Source: JAAYEA01 sp012689325 (GTDB lineage: Bacteria; Chloroflexota; Anaerolineae; JAAYEA01). From it: a stretch of DNA of 44,881 nucleotides. Below the pieces are notes generated by a model. The model did not search any database and was not told the origin of the DNA. It saw only the letters and a list, made by a program, of their open reading frames with translations. Shown piece after piece: positions 23,586 through 33,046 of this stretch. Location: the NCBI GenBank assembly GCA_036841525.1, contig DAITVZ010000040.1:1-44881 (forward strand), written 5' to 3'. Positions within the stretch are counted from its first letter, which is position 1. Each line of letters starts with the position of its first letter. The translations under genes were made by a program, and so were the position numbers.

Positions 23586-24734
23586 ATGAACTCGAAGCAG
23601 CGCGTGCAGGCCGCCATCGCCCGCCAGCCGGTGGACATGGTGCCGTTGGGGTTTTATGCGGTGGACCACGACACCGTGGAGCGGGTGGTCGGCCACCCCA
23701 CCTATGTGCGCAACAAGATCGGCATCCAGATCGCCCTCTGGGAGGGACGCCGCGCCGAGGTGGCGGAGAGCCTGAAAAAGGACACCGTCGCCTTTTACCG
23801 GCAGATCGATTGCGCCGACATCCTCTTGCCCAAGGAGGCGCAGATCCTCCCACCCGCGGATTACGAGCCCGACCCGCCCCGCCGCATCGCCGAGGACCGC
23901 TGGGAGGACCGCCGCGGGCGCATCTATCAGGCGGTGGAGCACGCCAACGAGATCCAGTGCGTCTATGACCCGACGGAGGGGCAAGAGACCTTTACCGCCG
24001 CGCAGTTCGAGGGGCCGGTGGAGGCGACGCCGCCCGACCCGTCCATCTTTGAGGTCTTTGATTATGTCGTGCGGGAGCTGGGCGAGGAGCGCTATATCGC
24101 CGGGACCACCGGCGGCGTGACCGCCCTCACCCGGCTGGGCGGCACCGAGCAGGGGCTGATGATGTACGCGCTGGAGCCCGAGGTGGTGCTGGCGGCCAAC
24201 CGACACTCCGTCGCCGCGCAGAACGCCCGGGACGAATATTACATCCGGGGCGGCGTGCCCGGCGTGCTGATGGAGCAGGACATGGCCGGGACCAACGCGC
24301 CGCTCATCTCGCCCAAGATGTTCCGCGAGATGTGCCTCCCCTTCCTGCGGGAGCGCATCGCCCACGTCAAGCGGTTCGTCCCCCAGGTGATCTTTCACAA
24401 CTGCGGCAACAATATCCCGCTGATGGAGATGTTTATCGAGGCGGGGGTGGATTGCTACCAGTCGCTGCAAACCACGGCGGGGATGGAGGTCGGCTGGCTG
24501 AAGGAGCGCTACGGCGACCGGCTGGCCTTTTGGGGCGGCGTGCCGGTGGAGGCGCTGATCGCGGGGACGCCGGAGGAGGTGCGGCAGGCGGTGCGCACCG
24601 CTATGGAGCGCGGCGCGCCGGGGGGCGGCTTTATCCTGGGCCCCAGCCACTCCATCGCCAAGAACACCCGCTATGAGAATTTCATGGCGCTCTTGGACGA
24701 GTTCGTCAAGCTCCGCGTCAGGTACGCCGGATGA
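23586..24734 (+). CDS. Uroporphyrinogen decarboxylase-fold protein (MtaA/CmuA-like methyltransferase group)
   Basis: A 382-aa TIM-barrel protein of the UroD superfamily. It starts with the family opening MNSKQRVQAAIARQPVDMVPLG and has the C-terminal HNCGNN segment, in the place where corrinoid methyltransferases such as MtaA have a HxCxx zinc motif. It lacks the Arg-rich N-terminal motif of true HemE, so heme synthesis is unlikely; transfer of a methyl group from a corrinoid is the better guess. AAGGAG lies upstream at 23574-23579. Its stop overlaps the miaA start (ATGA), so the two are co-translated. Confidence 0.78.
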   Translation: MNSKQRVQAAIARQPVDMVPLGFYAVDHDTVERVVGHPTYVRNKIGIQIALWEGRRAEVAESLKKDTVAFYRQIDCADILLPKEAQILPPADYEPDPPRRIAEDRWEDRRGRIYQAVEHANEIQCVYDPTEGQETFTAAQFEGPVEATPPDPSIFEVFDYVVRELGEERYIAGTTGGVTALTRLGGTEQGLMMYALEPEVVLAANRHSVAAQNARDEYYIRGGVPGVLMEQDMAGTNAPLISPKMFREMCLPFLRERIAHVKRFVPQVIFHNCGNNIPLMEMFIEAGVDCYQSLQTTAGMEVGWLKERYGDRLAFWGGVPVEALIAGTPEEVRQAVRTAMERGAPGGGFILGPSHSIAKNTRYENFMALLDEFVKLRVRYAG

Positions 24735-25666
24735 GCGCGGAGACGCTGCCGCCGCTGGTGGCCCTCGTCGGGCCCACCGCCGTGGGCAAGACCGACCTGG
24801 CGCTGGCGCTGGCCGAGCGCCTCCCCGTGGAGGTGGTCTCGGCGGATTCGCGCCAGGTCTACCGCGGCATGGACATCGGCACGGCCAAGCCCAGCCGCGA
24901 GGAGCTGGCGAGACTGCCCCACCACCTCGTGGACATCGTGGAGCCGGACGAGCCCTTTACCCTGGCGCAGTACCAGGAGCGCGCGTATGCCGCCATCGCC
25001 GACGTGTTGCGCCGGGGCCGGCTGCCGCTGCTGGTCGGCGGGACGGGGCTCTATATCCGCGCGGTGATGGAGGGGCTCAAGATCCCCGCGGTGCCGCCGG
25101 ACGAGGCGCTGCGCGCCGCGCTCTTTGCCGAGGCGGAGCGGCTGGGCGCCGAGGCGCTGCACGCGCGGCTGCGCCAGGTGGACCCCCTGGCGGCGGAGCG
25201 GATCGACCATCGCAACGTCCGCCGGGTGGTCCGCGCGCTGGAGGTGCACGCCGTCACCGGCCAGCCGATCAGCGCGCTGCAAGAGCGCCAGCCCCCGCCC
25301 TACCGCCTGCTCACCGTGGGGCTGACCATGCCGCGCCCGCAGCTTTACGAGCGGGTGGACGCGCGGGTGGACCGCATGGTGGCGGCGGGGCTGGTGGAGG
25401 AGGTGCGCGGGCTGCTGGCGCGGGGCTATGGGCCGGAGCTGCCGTCCATGTCCGGGCTGGGCTACCGGGAGATCGGGCTGCACTTGCGCGGCGAGCTGAG
25501 CCTGGAGGCGGCGGTGGCCCTGGTCAAGAGCGACACGCGCAAGTTCATCCGCCACCAGTATAATTGGTTCTCCCCCACCAGCGCGGCGATCCGTTGGTTC
25601 GACCTGGCGGCGGGCGGCGCGGCCCCGGCGCGCGAGGCGATCGCGTCGTTTTGCGCCCCGTCTTGA
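24731..25666 (+). CDS. miaA: tRNA dimethylallyltransferase
   Basis: A 311-aa enzyme that transfers a dimethylallyl group to A37 of tRNAs reading UNN codons. Seen are the P-loop GPTAVGKTDLA (14-24), DSRQVYRGMDIGTAKP, HHLVD, GGTGLYIRA and the C-terminal SGLGYREIG and TRKFIRHQYNWF segments. The length is normal. It is translationally coupled to the UroD-like gene upstream, and its 3' end contains the promoter of the kinase gene. Confidence 0.95.
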   Translation: MSAETLPPLVALVGPTAVGKTDLALALAERLPVEVVSADSRQVYRGMDIGTAKPSREELARLPHHLVDIVEPDEPFTLAQYQERAYAAIADVLRRGRLPLLVGGTGLYIRAVMEGLKIPAVPPDEALRAALFAEAERLGAEALHARLRQVDPLAAERIDHRNVRRVVRALEVHAVTGQPISALQERQPPPYRLLTVGLTMPRPQLYERVDARVDRMVAAGLVEEVRGLLARGYGPELPSMSGLGYREIGLHLRGELSLEAAVALVKSDTRKFIRHQYNWFSPTSAAIRWFDLAAGGAAPAREAIASFCAPS

Positions 25667-25678
25667 CCGTGGTATACT
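25651..25678 (+). promoter_or_regulatory. Candidate promoter of the Ser/Thr kinase gene
   Basis: TTGCGC (25651-25656), 16 bp, TATACT (25673-25678). It overlaps the end of miaA and lies about 50 bp ahead of the kinase start. Confidence 0.5.
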
Positions 25679-25729
25679 CTGCCCAACCAGGCGGCCCCCC
25701 AGCGAGGCCTGGCGAAGGAGCAACGGACC

Positions 25730-27460
<1,731 letters not shown>

Positions 27461-27479
27461 CCCCGCGAGAGGGGAGCAC

Positions 27480-29028
27480 GTGATCGAGATTCGCGACCTG
27501 ACGGTGCGCTACGGGGACGCCGTGGCGTTGGACCGCCTCTCGCTGCGGGTGCGGGCGGGGGAGTACCTCCTCGTCGCCGGGCCCTCCGGCGGCGGCAAAA
27601 GCACCCTGGCGCTCTGCCTGGGCGGCTTGATCCCCCATCTGGTGCGCGCCGAGGCCGCGGGCGAGATCCTGGTGGGCGGGGTGGACCCGCGCCAGCACGA
27701 CCCCGCCCAATGGGCCCGCCAGGTGGGGCTCGTCTACCAGAACCCCAGCACCCAGCTTTTCAACGAGTTCGTCGCCGACGAGGTCGCCTTTGGCCCGCGC
27801 AACCTGGGCCTGCCCGAGCGCGAGATCGCCGCGCGCGTCGCCGAGGCGCTGGAGGCGGCGGGGATCGCGCACCTGGCGGCGCGGCCGCTGCGGCAGCTCT
27901 CCGGCGGGGAGCAGCAGCGGGTCGCCATCGCCGCGGTGCTGGCCATGCGCCCGCGCCTGCTGGTGCTGGACGAGCCGCTGGCGAACCTGGACGCGCAGGG
28001 CGTGGCCCAGGTGCTGGACGCGCTGGACCGGCTGCACCGGCAAGGGATCACCCTGGTCGTCATCGAGCACCGGCTGGCCGCCGTGGCCGCGCGGGCGACG
28101 CGCCTGGCGCTGCTGGAGGCGGGCCGCGTCGTGGCGGACAGCGGCGCTGCGGACAGCGGCGCTGCGGACAGCGGCGCTGCGGACAGCGGCGCTGCGGACA
28201 GCGNNNNNNNNNNNNNNNNNNNNNNNNNNNNNNNNNNNNNNNNNNNNNNNNNNNNNNNNNNNNNNNNNNNNNNNNNNNNNNNNNNNNNNNNNNNNNNNNN
28301 NNNGCGCTGCCGAATTGCTGGCCCGGCCGGGGCTGCTGGAGGGGCTGGGGTTGCGCCACCCCTACCCGCCCCGCCCCGCCCCCACCCCTGGCCCCGCGCT
28401 GGTGGCGCTGGAGGAGGTGAGCGCGGGGTATGGGCCGCGGCGGGTGCTGGACGGGGCCAGCCTGGAGGTGCGCCAGGGGGAGCTGCTGGCGCTGGTCGGC
28501 CCCAACGGCTCGGGCAAGACCACCGTGGCGCGGGTGCTGGCGGGGCTGCTGCGGCCGCGCCGGGGACGGGTCCGCTGGGCGGCGCCGTTGCGGGGGCTCC
28601 CCGGCTATCGCCGCGCGGGGATGCTCTTTCAGCAGCCGCGCCACCAGGCGCTCTTGGAGCGGGTGGAAGACGAGGTGGCCTATGGGCCGGAGAACCTGGG
28701 CCGCGAAAGGGCAGAGGTGGAGCCGCTCTTGGCCGCCGCCGATCTCTTGGCGCTGCGCGAGCGCTCGCCCTGGTCGCTGAGCGCGGGGCAGCTCCAGCGG
28801 ACGGCGCTGGCCGCCGCGGCGGCGCTGGCGCCGGCGCTGCTGATCCTGGACGAGCCGACATTGGGCCAGGACGAGGCGCACCTGGCGCGACTGATGGCGC
28901 TGGCGCGGGAGCAGTGCGCCGGGGGGCGCGCGGCGCTGCTGATCACCCACGACGAGGGGCTGGTGGCCGCCGTGGCCGACCGGGTGCTGGCGCTGGAGGG
29001 GGGCAAGGTACGGGAGGTGGCGTCATGA
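27480..29028 (+). CDS. ECF transporter ATPase, two ATPase domains fused (interrupted by a gap)
   Basis: Energy-coupling-factor ATPase with an EcfA1-like first half (Walker A GPSGGGKST, signature LSGGEQQR, VLDEPLANLD) and an EcfA2-like second half (GPNGSGKTT, LSAGQLQR, ILDEPTLGQD). The first half is read from 27480 and the second ends at 29028 in another frame; the 100 N between them explains the shift, so one fused gene is likely, but two genes cannot be excluded. A 15-bp tandem repeat coding ADSGA units precedes the gap. GTG 27480 follows a GGGGAG site. The stop overlaps the S-component start (ATGA). Confidence 0.82.
28134..28203 (+). repeat. 15-bp tandem repeat in the inter-domain linker
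   Basis: Four full copies and a 10-bp partial copy of GCGGACAGCGGCGCT run into the assembly gap, and the sequence after the gap resumes with GCGCTGCC. It translates as repeated Ala-Asp-Ser-Gly-Ala, so copy number changes keep the reading frame. Confidence 0.93.
28204..28303. other. Assembly gap of 100 N inside the ECF ATPase gene
   Basis: Exactly 100 N. It falls at the end of the 15-bp tandem repeat, which probably caused it; the true number of repeat units is unknown. Confidence 0.98.
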
Positions 29029-29621
29029 AGTGGTCGCTGCGCGATTGGGTCTATATCGCCGTCTTTGGCGCGCTGTGGGGCGTGGTGGAGGTGGGGCTGG
29101 GCTCCTACCTGCACGTCATCTTCCCCTCGCTGGGGAACACCTTTTTCACCGGGCTGACCCTGGCGGCGCTGGGGATCATGCTGGCGCTGGTGGGGCGCTC
29201 CTTCGTCCCCCACCGCGGCGCCGTGCTGATGATCGCCGTGATCACGGCGCTGCTCAAGCTGCTAAGCCCCGGCGGCGTCAAGCTAGGGCCGATGCTGGCC
29301 ATCGTTGCCGAGGGGCTGCTGATGGAGCTGGGGCTGCTCTGGCGCGGCGGCAAGGTTCGCCCGGCCTATGCGCTGGCCGGGGCGCTGGCGCTTGCCTGGA
29401 ACGCCGTCCACCCCCTGATCATGCTGCCGGTCCTGTTCGGGCGCACCCTGGCCGAGTCCTGGACCAAGATCGCCAAGGACGGCTCGGCGATCCTGGGGCT
29501 CGACGCGAGCCAGGCGCTATTGATCCTGGGGCTGCTGCTGGTGATCCGCTGGGCCATCGGCGCGGCGGCGGGGTGGTTGGCATGGGACATCGCCAGGGCG
29601 GCGCGCCGACGCGCGGGTTAG
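29025..29621 (+). CDS. ECF transporter S component (substrate-binding membrane protein)
   Basis: A 198-aa hydrophobic protein with about six membrane helices and the size of an ECF S component. The position between EcfA and EcfT fits. An N-terminal helix with a GALWGVVEVGLGSYLH segment and a SPGGVKLGP loop are notable, but I do not recognise the substrate subgroup. The start at 29025 overlaps the ATPase stop (ATGA). S components bring vitamins or metals; substrate unassigned. Confidence 0.7.
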   Translation: MKWSLRDWVYIAVFGALWGVVEVGLGSYLHVIFPSLGNTFFTGLTLAALGIMLALVGRSFVPHRGAVLMIAVITALLKLLSPGGVKLGPMLAIVAEGLLMELGLLWRGGKVRPAYALAGALALAWNAVHPLIMLPVLFGRTLAESWTKIAKDGSAILGLDASQALLILGLLLVIRWAIGAAAGWLAWDIARAARRRAG

Positions 29622-30298
29622 GGCCCCTGAGCCCCTGGGGGCGGCTGGCGCTGCTGGCCTGGAGCTGGGCGGCGGCGATGCTGGCGCCGGACCGGCGGTT
29701 GCCGGCTGTGTGGGCGGTGTTGCTGCTGGCGGGCTGGCTGTGGGGCCGCGAGGGGCTGCGGCTTTGGCGGAGCCGCGGGGCCTGGCTGATCGCCGGGGCG
29801 GCGCTGGCGGCGGGAGCCTTTTGGCTGGACCCGCCCGACCGCTGGATCGGGGGGATCGGCTGGTCCGGCGCGGGGCTGGTCCAGGGGGCCTGGATGGCCG
29901 CGCGGGCGCTGGCGCTCCTGGCGGGGACGGCGGCCGCCGCCGGGGGGATGTCCGTCTCGGGCTGGGCGGGGCTCTTGGGGGCCTGGGGGCTGCCGGGTCT
30001 CGGCTTTGCCCTGGGAGTGGCCTTCAACCTGCTCCCCACCCTGCGCGAGCTGGGCGAGTCGGCCTACCACAGCATCCGGCTGCGCGGCGGGCTGCGGCGC
30101 CCGGGGCTGGCGCTGCGGCTCTTTTTGCTGGCGCTGGTGGCCAACGGCGTGCGCTATGGCGACGAGGTGGTCAAGGCGGCCACTTCCCGCGCCTTTGACC
30201 CGAGCCGCCCCGCCGGGCCCGCGCCGCGGCTGGAGCCCGCCGACGGGTGGCTATTGGGATTGTTGTTGTTGGGGACCGTGGGAGTGCTCTGGCGTTGA
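29582..30298 (+). CDS. ecfT: ECF transporter T component (EcfT)
   Basis: A 238-aa membrane protein with several N-terminal helices, followed by the helical coupling region: an RLRGGL segment and a TSRAFDP segment near the C-terminus in the place of the two Ala-Arg-Gly-type motifs that contact the ATPases. It starts at ATG 29582, overlapping the S gene by 40 bp, which is long but other in-frame starts would cut the first helix. A single membrane complex with the ATPases and the S component is expected. Confidence 0.75.
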   Translation: MGHRQGGAPTRGLGPLSPWGRLALLAWSWAAAMLAPDRRLPAVWAVLLLAGWLWGREGLRLWRSRGAWLIAGAALAAGAFWLDPPDRWIGGIGWSGAGLVQGAWMAARALALLAGTAAAAGGMSVSGWAGLLGAWGLPGLGFALGVAFNLLPTLRELGESAYHSIRLRGGLRRPGLALRLFLLALVANGVRYGDEVVKAATSRAFDPSRPAGPAPRLEPADGWLLGLLLLGTVGVLWR

Positions 30299-30315
30299 GC
30301 TGGATGGAGAAGGCC

Positions 30316-30903
30316 ATGCCGAGATTCGATCACTTCAGTTGGCTGGCGCCGCATTACGACCGGGCCTTTCGGGCGCCGGACCTCGCGCGGCTCGATGAGC
30401 TGCTGGCGCTGCCCGCGCCGGGGCGGCTGCTGGACGTGGGCGGCGGCACGGGGAGGATCAGCCAGCACCTGCGGGACCGGGCGGGGCAGGTGATCGTGCT
30501 GGACGAGTCGGAGGGGATGCTGCGCGAGGCGCGAGCCAAGGGTCTGCCCGTCACGCGGGCCCACGCGGAGCGGCTCCCTTTCCCCGACGGGTCCATGGAC
30601 CGGGTGCTGATGGTGGACGCCTTCCACCACCTGGCGGACGCGCCGCAGGCGCTGTCCGAGTTGTGCCGCATCCTGGCCGCGCCGGATGGCGACGGGCGCC
30701 CCGGCGGGCGACTGGTGATCGAGGAGCCGGACATCGCCGGGTGGCGGATCAAGGGGATCGCGCTGGCGGAGCGGCTCTTGGGGATGCGCAGCCGCTTTTA
30801 CCGCGCCGAGGAGCTGGTGCGGCTGCTGGGCCATTGCCCCGTCCGCGTGGAGGTCCGGCGCGCGGGCGAGAACTTTTGGGTCATCGCCGATCGAGAGGGA
30901 TAA
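30316..30903 (+). CDS. SAM-dependent methyltransferase (class I, type 11)
   Basis: A 195-aa Rossmann methyltransferase. Motif I is LLDVGGGTGRIS, motif II contains VLDES, and motif III is in ERLPFPDGSMDRVLMVDAFHHL, as in UbiE/type 11 enzymes acting on small molecules. The start at 30316 has GGAG 6 nt upstream; ATG 30304 and a GTG at 30247 (inside ecfT) are alternatives. Its place after an ECF transporter could mean it acts on the imported compound, but that is a guess. Confidence 0.78.
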   Translation: MPRFDHFSWLAPHYDRAFRAPDLARLDELLALPAPGRLLDVGGGTGRISQHLRDRAGQVIVLDESEGMLREARAKGLPVTRAHAERLPFPDGSMDRVLMVDAFHHLADAPQALSELCRILAAPDGDGRPGGRLVIEEPDIAGWRIKGIALAERLLGMRSRFYRAEELVRLLGHCPVRVEVRRAGENFWVIADREG

Positions 30904-30930
30904 AAGGACCGGCGAGGAGATCCCCCCTGG

Positions 30931-31007
30931 CCCCCCTTATGAAGGGGGGCAGGAGGGATTCCCGGCCGGTGGCGGTTCTTTCAGAACGGCGCCCCCAAGG
31001 ACGGGCG
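30931..31007. repeat. G/C-tract hairpins between the methyltransferase and peroxiredoxin genes
   Basis: CCCCCCTT (30931-30938) and AAGGGGGG (30942-30949) make an 8-bp hairpin with loop ATG, a type of palindrome repeated in many bacterial genomes. A second hairpin, GCGCCC/GGGCGC, lies at about 30989-31009 just past the stop codon of the peroxiredoxin gene. No T-run follows either. Confidence 0.6.
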
Positions 31008-31715
31008 CTACTTTTTCGGCTTCCAGACCTTCCAGACGTTGCCGACCAGGTCCGGGCCCGGCTTGAGGGTGGGATCGCCGGGGTGCCAATCGGCGGGCAT
31101 GACTTCGGCGCCGCCGGTGGCGCGGACGTGCTGGTAGGCCTTGACTTGGCGGATGAACTCGTTGATATTGCGGCCCACGGGCGGGGTCATGACTTCCATC
31201 GCCACGATCACGCCATCGGGATCGACCAGGAAGCGGCCGCGGATGTTCACGCCGGCCTCTTCGTCATGGACCCCATAGGCGGTGCCAATGGCGCCGGTCT
31301 GATCGGAGCCCATGGCCCAGGGGATGCCGCCTTCGACCATCTTGCTCAGCTCGGTTTCGTTCCAGATCTTGTGGGAGAACTGGCTATCGGTGCTCAGGGA
31401 GATCACCTGGACGTCCAGCGCTTGCAGCTCATCATAGTGTACGGCGACCGCCGACAGTTCGGTCGGTCAGACAAAGGTGAAATCACCCGGATAGAAGCAC
31501 ACCATCACCCAATGCCCACGAAAATCGGATAGCTTGACCTTCCCGAACTTGCCGCCCTTGTAGCAATTCGCCACGAAATCCGGGGCGGGCTTGCCCACGC
31601 GCGCCAATGGCGCCATCTTGACCTCCTGTTTGGTTTCTGGTGCGGCCGCGGCGGGCGCTGCCTTTTCGACCAGGCCGCCTGCCGGTTGGACGCACTTGAC
31701 CGGTTGCTCGCTCAT
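31008..31715 (-). CDS. Selenocysteine-containing peroxiredoxin (in-frame UGA at the peroxidatic site)
   Basis: A 235-residue thiol peroxidase of the AhpC/Prx family. Two in-frame pieces are joined by one TGA (31469-31467) exactly where the catalytic Cys belongs: PGDFTFV-U-PTEL, matching the PxxxTxxC motif (Pro76, Thr80, Sec83). The downstream part continues normally (VISLSTDSQFSHKIW, the Arg in TPPVGRNINEF, the C-terminal ADWHPG). The resolving Cys of the usual VCP motif is Met206 (VMP), so the enzyme is 1-Sec-like; other Cys are 8, 51 and 73. ATG 31715 follows AGGAGG. A nonsense mutation or sequencing error is the alternative, but the position of the stop and the SECIS-like hairpin argue for Sec. 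It reduces peroxides. Confidence 0.85.
31438..31469 (-). promoter_or_regulatory. SECIS-like hairpin for selenocysteine insertion
   Basis: Right after the UGA (31469-31467) the mRNA has, 17 nt on, a GGUC apical loop (31449-31446) on a CGGC/GCCG stem. A single bulged U on the 3' side (31441) separates that stem from a UGU/ACA stem (31456-31454 with 31440-31438). E. coli fdhF has a GGUCU loop 18 nt after its UGA. This is what SelB recognises in bacteria. Confidence 0.65.
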
Positions 31716-31788
31716 AGACAATCCTCCTTTGGCGTGTCCCCCGTTCCGGCGCGGGCCGAGCACCCGCGCGAGAACTGACTACGGGACC

Positions 31789-31817
31789 AGTATAGCGTAA
31801 CCGGTGAGTAATGTCAA
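31789..31817 (-). promoter_or_regulatory. Promoter of the peroxiredoxin gene
   Basis: On the minus strand TTGACA (31817-31812), 17 bp, TATACT (31794-31789). Confidence 0.85.
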
Positions 31818-31841
31818 TTCATGGATCGCGAGATAAGCGAC

Positions 31842-31870
31842 TTGACAAGATGTTTGGTTCGTGATACCAT
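31842..31870 (+). promoter_or_regulatory. Promoter of the HAD hydrolase gene
   Basis: TTGACA (31842-31847), 17 bp, TACCAT (31865-31870). It is divergent from the peroxiredoxin promoter, with -35 boxes only 24 bp apart, so a shared regulator could act on both. Confidence 0.65.
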
Positions 31871-31908
31871 CCTGCCAAACCCGTCAGGGAAAAGGGAGGT
31901 AAGGTAGG

Positions 31909-32805
31909 ATGGCGAACATTATCGAGGCCGCACGGCCGCTGGCAGAGATGCAACCCAAGCACAAGTTTTTCGTCGGCATCGACTCGGATGGGTGTGCCTT
32001 CGACACCATGGAGATCAAGCACAAGGAATGCTTCACCCCCAACATTATCAACATCTGGGGGCTGCAAGCGGTCTCCAAGTACGCCCGCGAGGCATCGGAA
32101 TTCGTCAACCTGTATAGCAAGTTCCGCGGCATCAACCGCTGGCCGGCGCTGGTGATGGTCTTTGACTTGCTGCGCGAGCGCAAAGAGGTCCAGGGCCGCC
32201 ACGTCGCCATCCCCGAGGCGAACAAGATCCGCGCGTTTATGAAGTCGGGCTTCCCCACCAGCAACGACGGGCTGGTCGCCTACATGAAGCAGAACCCGGA
32301 CCCGGAGCTGGAGCGGGCGCTCAAGTGGAGCGAGGCCGTGAACGCCACCATCGCCGACATGGTCCACGGCGTCCCGCCGTTCCCCTACGTCACCGAGAGC
32401 CTGCAGTTCCTGCAAAAGACGGCCGATGTGATCGTGGTCTCCGCCACCCCCACCGAGGCGCTCAACCGCGAGTGGGTGGAGCACGGCATCGACAAGTATG
32501 TGGGGATCATCGCCGGGCAAGAGATGGGCACCAAGGCCGAGCACCTGGGCCTGGCCGCCAAGAACAAGTACGAGTCCACCCATATCCTGATGGTGGGCGA
32601 TGCCCCGGGCGATTTCAAGGCCGCGCGGGCCAATAACGCCCTGTTCTTCCCCATCAACCCCGGGCACGAAGAGGAGAGCTGGCAGCGGTTCTATGAGGAA
32701 GCGATGCATCGGTTCCTCAACGAGACCTACGCCGGCGCGTACGAGGCGGGCTTGATCGCCGAGTTCGACAAGCTCCTCCCCGAGACGCCGCCCTGGAAAA
32801 AGTAA
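31909..32805 (+). CDS. HAD-superfamily hydrolase
   Basis: A 298-aa HAD phosphatase-like protein. Motif I is IDSDGCAFD (nucleophile Asp25, acid Asp27), motif II VVSATP, motif III Lys in GTKAEHL, and motif IV GDAPGDFKAA. The large helical cap between motifs I and II (~35-165) suggests a C1-cap enzyme for a small phosphorylated metabolite; a sugar phosphate is possible given gnd and pfk downstream, but nothing fixes the substrate. An AAGGGAGG site lies upstream. Confidence 0.8.
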   Translation: MANIIEAARPLAEMQPKHKFFVGIDSDGCAFDTMEIKHKECFTPNIINIWGLQAVSKYAREASEFVNLYSKFRGINRWPALVMVFDLLRERKEVQGRHVAIPEANKIRAFMKSGFPTSNDGLVAYMKQNPDPELERALKWSEAVNATIADMVHGVPPFPYVTESLQFLQKTADVIVVSATPTEALNREWVEHGIDKYVGIIAGQEMGTKAEHLGLAAKNKYESTHILMVGDAPGDFKAARANNALFFPINPGHEEESWQRFYEEAMHRFLNETYAGAYEAGLIAEFDKLLPETPPWKK

Positions 32806-32818
32806 CCCTGACCCACTG

Positions 32819-32848
32819 GCGGGTCATGGCCATCGGGCCATGGCCCGC
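32819..32848 (+). terminator. Possible terminator after the HAD gene
   Basis: A 13-bp stem with one T-G pair (32819-32831 with 32836-32848) closes over loop ATCG, 13 nt past the stop codon. It lacks a T-run, so termination strength is doubtful. Confidence 0.4.
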
Positions 32849-32885
32849 TATCTGTGTGCCGCGCAAGAGCCCCCACCCCCCTCGC

Positions 32886-32932
32886 CGACATTCCATGTCG
32901 CCCCCTCCCCCAAGGCATTGGGGGAGAGGGGG
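32886..32932. repeat. CGACAT palindrome and C/G-tract hairpin
   Basis: CGACAT-TCC-ATGTCG (32886-32900) is followed by CCCCCTCCCCCAA pairing with TTGGGGGAGAGGGGG around GGCA. The same two parts occur, in altered order and orientation, at 38918-38997. Confidence 0.7.
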
Positions 32933-32937
32933 CGGAT

Positions 32938-32967
32938 TTGACGGCAAGGGCCACGTTGTGCCATAAT
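32938..32967 (+). promoter_or_regulatory. Promoter of gnd
   Basis: TTGACG (32938-32943), 18 bp, CATAAT (32962-32967). Confidence 0.65.
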
Positions 32968-33046
32968 GGAGGCGTGGTGTTTTCGGCGATGCTCGCCCTT
33001 CCCCACGGGGAGCGGCTAAACATGAACGAACAAAGGAGAGTGTAGA

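Noticed and set aside
31406..31763. Peroxiredoxin as two genes or a dead pseudogene
   Set aside because: The only interruption is a TGA at the catalytic position, in the same frame, with strong promoter and ribosome site and no other damage. Random decay would not be expected to hit that codon alone. A sequencing error remains possible and is noted in the finding.
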